From Vitellaria paradoxa (lineage: Eukaryota; Streptophyta; Magnoliopsida; Ericales; Sapotaceae): 64,000 bases of DNA. The stretch covers positions 43,292,663-43,356,662 of the forward strand of contig CM034239.1 of the NCBI GenBank assembly GCA_019916065.1, given 5' to 3'. The translations under genes were made by a program, and so were the position numbers. The number at the start of each line of letters is the position of its first letter. Within the stretch, counting starts at the first letter, position 1. The notes under the pieces were generated by a model that was given only the letters and a program-made list of their open reading frames with translations, did not search any database and was not told the origin of the DNA. Shown here piece after piece: positions 59,299-64,000 of the stretch.

Positions 59299-62200
59299 TC
59301 AGGGATAAACCTCCATTAGAGACCTCAAACCCAGAATGGGAATGATCTTGTAGCCACTAAAACCTGCATCAGAAAAAAGCTTTGCCAACTCTTTCTCATT
59401 CCTCTCTCTACCCGGGTACAAGATCATCGTCATCACATCACAGAAGAGTTGTGTTTCGACAGACTTGTCGTCGACTCCTTTTTGGATTTCGACCTTCATG
59501 TCTATGATAATCACTTTCCCTCCCTTTTCCTTGCTTGGAATTGCTTCTTTGCATTTCTTTAGTAATTTTACACACTCCTCGTCGCTCCAATCATGCAATA
59601 TCCACTGTTTGTCACCAGCATTCAAAATAAGCATTGACTATATGACTTATAAATTCCGTATGGCAGAAATGGTATTAAAAATAAATAAAGATACTAAAGC
59701 TAATTTAGCTTTTTGACTCAAAATAAGCATTGATTCGAATTCTAATTTAGCTGTAATTTGCCTAGCTATTAATGAAACACATAATTTTTAGCACTCTAGG
59801 AAGCCTAGAATATGAATTTAGGAAAAAAATAATTACGGGAATAAAATGAATATTTTATGGCCCCAATTAGGATCAACACGAAATTTATTAAAAAAAAATT
59901 GATAAGTTAATAAGAAATTTAGTAAGGAATACTTTTTAGTATTTTAAAAAAAACATAATGTTAATCTTGGAAAAAAAAATAGACACATGAATAAAATGAT
60001 TATTTCACGATCCAGGTTTGAATTGACTCGTAATTTGTTAAACTAATATAAAAATTTACTATGAAATATTTTTAAATGTTTTCAGATATCTAGAATTAAT
60101 GTGAATTTAGATTAAATATATATATATATATATATAAACTAAGAATAAAATGATCATTTTATTATTCAAGAGAAATTTATAATTGCAGAGTTGTTACTTT
60201 TTTTTCTCACTTAATTCTAACTTTATTTTTTAATACAAAACGTAAAAATAAATCAAAGTGAAAAGAAAAAAGAATTATTATATTCCATTGCATTAGCATG
60301 TAAATATGCGTAGATTACTTACATAATGTGAAAAGGTTCCAAAGATTGGCTCTATTTATTTAATTTTTAATTATTTTTTTGGATAGTTGGGTTGCCGGGT
60401 CTTAATTAGTGCTCAAATATTCAAATTTAATTTGCAACAACCTTATTGTACCTCAAAAGGCGGACTGCTTAAGCCCCATCTTTTTTTTTTTTGAAAGGTT
60501 GTTTAAGGCCTACCCCACAAACACTAACATGTGATATTAATAGCAGAAATTAAGCTGATAAGAACAGATACTACACTTGATCTTAGCCGAAAGGCCGAAA
60601 AAGATATTAAAAAAAATGGAAATTAATAGCAGGAAACTTAATTAATACTAAGGTTATATTTGTTATGTGAAAATGAAATGATATTTATTCTCACTTTAAC
60701 TTATTCTTATGTTCGATAATTAAAAATTACATTGTAATACTACTCTATAAAAATAACTATTCTCATATTAAATGAAAAAAAAATTTCACAATTTAAATGT
60801 TGAAATAGTTATTCCTCTGCAATCAAAATTTAATCCAAAAATTAAAAAAAAATAAAAATAAAAACAAGTAAGTACTTGGTAATAAAAAATTTTTTCAATT
60901 ACTCATTTAGATTTTAAAATGACCATTTTACCCCTTAACTTATTTTTGAACTAGATCCAAACCCGATCTGTAAAATGATTGTTTTACCCTTAACTCCTTT
61001 TTTAAATTCATATTTTAAACTTCTAAAAGGTTAATAAAAATATTCTTTCATATTATTTAATAACTAAGTAAACTTTGATTCGATCCAAACATAGGTTATA
61101 AAATGATCATTTTACCCCTGAGTTCAATTTTTTGCCCGAATTTACATTTTGGGCTTCTCAGAAGATTAAAAAATATTTATCGATGTATTTCTTAATAATT
61201 ACTAAAATTTCATCTCAATCCGAACTCAAATTGTAAAATGACCATTTTTATTCAGGGGTATTTTTTGTCCAAATTCAAATTTTAAGCTGCCCAAAATGCT
61301 AAAAGAATATTTTTGACATATTTCTTAATAATTAAATAAATTTCAGTTCAATCTGAATTTAAACTATAAAATAACTATTTTATTCTCGGGCCTATTAAGC
61401 GTCAGAAGGCTAAAAAATATTTATTAATAGTTAAAAAAATTTTAGCCCAATTCGAACTTGAATTGTAAAATAACCGTTTTATATCCGTGCTCTTTTTTTT
61501 TTAACTCAAACTCGCACTTCGAAAATAAAAATTATTTTTATATTTTTAAAAAATTAATATTTATAATTTTTATTATATTTCATTTTATTTAAAATAGGTA
61601 ATCAAATCATACAAATTTAAATATCTATTCCATTCCTATTATTTTCATATTGACAATTAAATAAAAAAATAAAACGAGCATTCTATTTTATTCCTACTTA
61701 TATTTCATTCTCATCTCTTATTCTATTTCATTAAATTCTATTCTATTGTTATGTATCAAAAACAGCCTAAAAGTCATGAGATAACAGTGTCCAAGCTTGA
61801 GAGTCTCTGCTCCAAATTCTCCCAAGCTAGGTCAAAGATATGTTTAAAATAAAATTGTTTGCTTTTGGAACAGTAAAAAGTTAAATAGGGAAAAGTGACC
61901 GCTCCCATATTTACCTTGAGTAAAACTGCATTTGCAGGAGGAATAGACTCAAACATGTCACCCCCAACAAAACTCAAGTTCTCGCTCGATTTCAAGTCAG
62001 CAACCACATGCGGGAGGTCCAAAACGGTGCACTTCAACTTCGGGAAAGCCTCGGCAATACCTTTGGCAACAGTTCCTGTCCCTCCACCCACATCAACCAA
62101 CGACTCCAACCCTTCGAAAACCCCCTTGCAGTCCTTAATAAGCACCCTCGTCACTAGCCGGGCATCGCTAGCCATCGCTTCATCAAAGAAACGGCCGAGC

Positions 62201-62706
62201 TCCCGCTCGTGGCTCCAGTAGTCCCAAAACGTCCTCCCGTGAGCCGTGGCGAACGGCGTCGGATCGCTGTTCTCGAACCACTCGCTCAAGTGATGCCACG
62301 GCTTCATCAAAACCGGATCGAGCATCGCCAGCAAAAACGGCCTCACGCTCAAGGGCTCGTCTTTGAGGAGGAGCCGAGAAGCCGGCGTGAGCGAGTAGGC
62401 TTCTTCTTCTTCTTCTCCGTCGTCGCCGGCGCTTCCGGAAACTTTTTGGTTGGAGAAGAAGCCGGAGTGGACCAGAATGCGCATGAGGCGGTAGACGCAC
62501 GGGGATTTCCCCGGGTTGACAGCTGGGAGAGCGGCCACGAGGTCGGAGAGAGTCATGGGACGGCCGTGTTTGTTGATAACGTCCGGAATGCCCAGTTGGA
62601 TTGCGCATTTTAGTGACATTGAGTTTATGAAGTTGAAGAGGTGGTTCCATATGTGAGCTTGAGAGTGAAGTAACTCTCTATTTTGCTCATCGTTGATCAT
62701 CTCCAT
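59299..62706 (-). CDS. Type-I O-methyltransferase OMT-D (resveratrol/orcinol OMT-like), 365 aa, two exons
   Basis: Exon 1 is 62706-61915 (264 codons) and exon 2 is 59604-59299 (101 aa plus stop). The 2310-bp phase-0 intron has donor AAG/GTAAAT and acceptor CAG/TGG. The donor is weaker than the GTAAGT of B and C. Exon 1 is very close to B and C, with the SAM loop LVDVGGGTG intact. The catalytic positions are His268, Asp299 and Glu331. Exon 2 has diverged: VEIQKGVDDKS, LFCDVMTMILYPG and KELAKLF replace VDNES, LFFDMLMMILVAG and KEWAKLF. It also has ERELGRFF for EPKLGRFF in exon 1. The gene is open throughout but may have altered or reduced activity, particularly at the substrate and dimer surface. 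The intron holds a U2 snRNA-derived insertion. Confidence 0.88.
60544..60607 (-). pseudogene. U2 snRNA 5'-fragment retropseudogene in the OMT-D intron
   Basis: The minus strand matches the first 64 or so nucleotides of U2 snRNA, including the branch-site-pairing GUAGUA segment. A 34-bp core (60554-60587) is identical to the U2 consensus as I know it. The direct repeat ATTAATAGCAG occurs at 60536-60546 and 60622-60632, consistent with retroposition. The RNA 3' half is missing. A functional U2 gene is excluded by length and by lack of the upstream element. Confidence 0.85.
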
Positions 62707-63204
62707 CTTAGTTAAGCTTCCCTATACTGCACGTATAACTCTCGAAACTTTGATACCCTTGCATATATCTAGAGTTTTGTGTATATGTATATATATATAC
62801 ATGCATCATCATGCGTATTCATTAATTATTATTTGCAGACGACCATGACTCAGAACGGGTCAACTATTCCGTTTATTAAATTCCTGGTTTTGCGTGCCTT
62901 ATGATTCACGTGCCAACTTCTAATTATTGATGATTTATCATTGGACTATTTTAATCAGCATGGTTGGTGGGGTCGCATGAACGCGTCATCAAATGATATG
63001 ATTAATCAAAAACATAATTATCATGACATGATCAAATTGGTTGATTTCCCCTTACCAAAAAAAAAATTGGTTGATTTATTAATCAACACATATTGGAAGC
63101 GTTTGTAGGTAATAAAAAGTGAAATAATTTAAAATAATTTTTAAATTTGTAATTTGTGTAATGAGATGAAAATGGATAATTTTTAAAAATTTTTAAAATT
63201 TTTT
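62707..63204 (-). promoter_or_regulatory. Upstream region of OMT-D
   Basis: Same layout as above OMT-B: a TATA-rich stretch about 60-110 bp above the start (62765-62800), then ATTATTTGCAGACGACCATG. It continues with sequence shared with 27800-28020. No regulatory element beyond the TATA-like run can be singled out. Confidence 0.35.
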
Positions 63205-63520
63205 GGGTGTTATTTGGTTTACTTTTCTATTTTTTTTGTTTTTTATTTTAGTTTTATGTGTTGAAAATCTCAAAACGAAGAAATAAAAAATAATTTTATT
63301 TTTCTTATTTTGAAAATTTTCTTATTTAAAGTTAAAAACTCTCAAAACGACTTTTTGTCACTTTTCATTTCATGTAGAAACCATTTTCTATTTTGTAAAA
63401 CAAAATTTGAAAACATAAGTAATCAAATGAGTTTTGAACTATTTTTCTTATTTTTAAAATTACAAAATAAAAAATAAATTCAAAATAGAAAATAAAAAAA
63501 ACAAACTAAATGATACTTTA
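63205..63520. mobile_element. AT-rich MITE with GTTATTTGGTTTA ends, copy 2
   Basis: Block 2 copy of 28028-28342, starting GGGTGTTATTTGGTTTAC and ending with AAACTAAATGATACTTTA. Confidence 0.5.
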
Positions 63521-64000
63521 GCGTTTTACGTTACACCAAACCAACCCATAATCATGGTTGAAATAAAATTTCAACCAAATGTGCATGCTCTTTGTGAGGC
63601 CCATTTGAAGCAATTAGTGTCATGATTCACATGGTAAAGTTTTATATTTTTTTTTAACTCCAAACAGTACCTTTGTTTAAAGCAGCCAGAATTTTCCTCA
63701 ATTCACGTTATAATATTTTAACATATTTTGCTGGGAAATATAGATGGGCATGAATCATGGTTAAAATTTAAAACATCGCTCAAACAGTATAATGATCACA
63801 TGGAGATTATTTGCCTCAGACTAAGAGTTTGAGTATGGTTGGTGGCAATGTTTATCGCACATGGTAGATGGAATTTTCCGTAAAATTGATAGACCTAGGA
63901 TTGACATGGACACAAAATATCCAAATTAATTAACCCACGTGGGTAAGATAAGACTTTATTTTTTGTAATCTTATACGTACAATCAAAGAGAACAACGGAC
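63521..64000. other. Duplicated intergenic DNA to the window end
   Basis: Follows 28350-29000 but lacks about 180 bp present there (around 28470-28650). No gene. Confidence 0.5.

Larger units (their letters stand above)
44860..64000. repeat. Segmental duplication, block 2
   Basis: Begins abruptly inside an Au SINE (AAATTCGAAT shared with 3629) and follows block 1 to the window end. The main differences are the CACTA, chromovirus and Tourist-like insertions, and an internal deletion equivalent to 10470-18590. The right limit lies outside the window. Confidence 0.85.

Noticed and set aside
60544..60607. A functional U2 snRNA gene
   Set aside because: Only the 5' third or so is present, there is no upstream promoter element, and it has mismatches and flanking direct repeats. 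It is a pseudogene.

Overview
This is nuclear DNA from a plant, most likely a woody eudicot. The species cannot be named from sequence alone. The evidence is spliced type-I O-methyltransferase (OMT) genes with the family's usual single intron, AT-rich intergenic DNA, and a full set of plant transposons: Ty3/gypsy, CACTA, Mutator-like, Tourist-like MITEs, and Au-type and tRNA-type SINEs.

Layout. A Pro/Ser-rich plant gene (366-1085, +) opens the window, followed by a LINE relic and a MITE. From about 3.63 kb to the end, the window is dominated by a large segmental duplication. Block 1 runs from about 3629 to 29 kb, and block 2 from 44860 to the window end. Each block carries minus-strand OMT sequence. 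Block 1 holds OMT-A (10259-11984) and OMT-B (24292-27595). Block 2 holds a truncated A-type remnant (56479-56680) and OMT-D (59299-62706). OMT-C (33615-36971) is a third B-type copy between the blocks. A decayed exon-2 relic (29763-29908) and an orphan OMT upstream region (about 31.85-32.75 kb) show that the array has repeatedly gained and lost copies. A Ty3/gypsy relic (about 37.9-44.86 kb, minus) fills the gap and is cut off inside its integrase exactly where block 2 begins.

Insertions present in only one block can be read against the matching empty site in the other. Block 1 only: a 3.4-kb Mutator-like element with a plant-mobile-domain (PMD) gene remnant and a 9-bp target duplication, a tRNA-type SINE with an 18-bp duplication, and a 3.2-kb LTR-like element with a 5-bp duplication. 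Block 2 only: an 894-bp CACTA element (TAT duplication), a 3.9-kb internally deleted chromovirus (CTATT duplication), and a Tourist-like MITE (TTA duplication).

Function. The four complete OMT models (363-366 aa) keep the SAM-binding glycine loop and the His/Asp-or-Glu/Glu catalytic positions of the plant phenolic OMT family (resveratrol, orcinol and isoflavone OMT-like). They probably methylate small phenolics in the cytosol; substrates cannot be assigned. B, C and D are close paralogues and A is distinct. A U2 snRNA-derived insertion in the introns of C and D but not B conflicts with the near-identity of B and C exon 2, which points to gene conversion. I found no wholly new system. The most notable material is the mosaic history of this OMT array.
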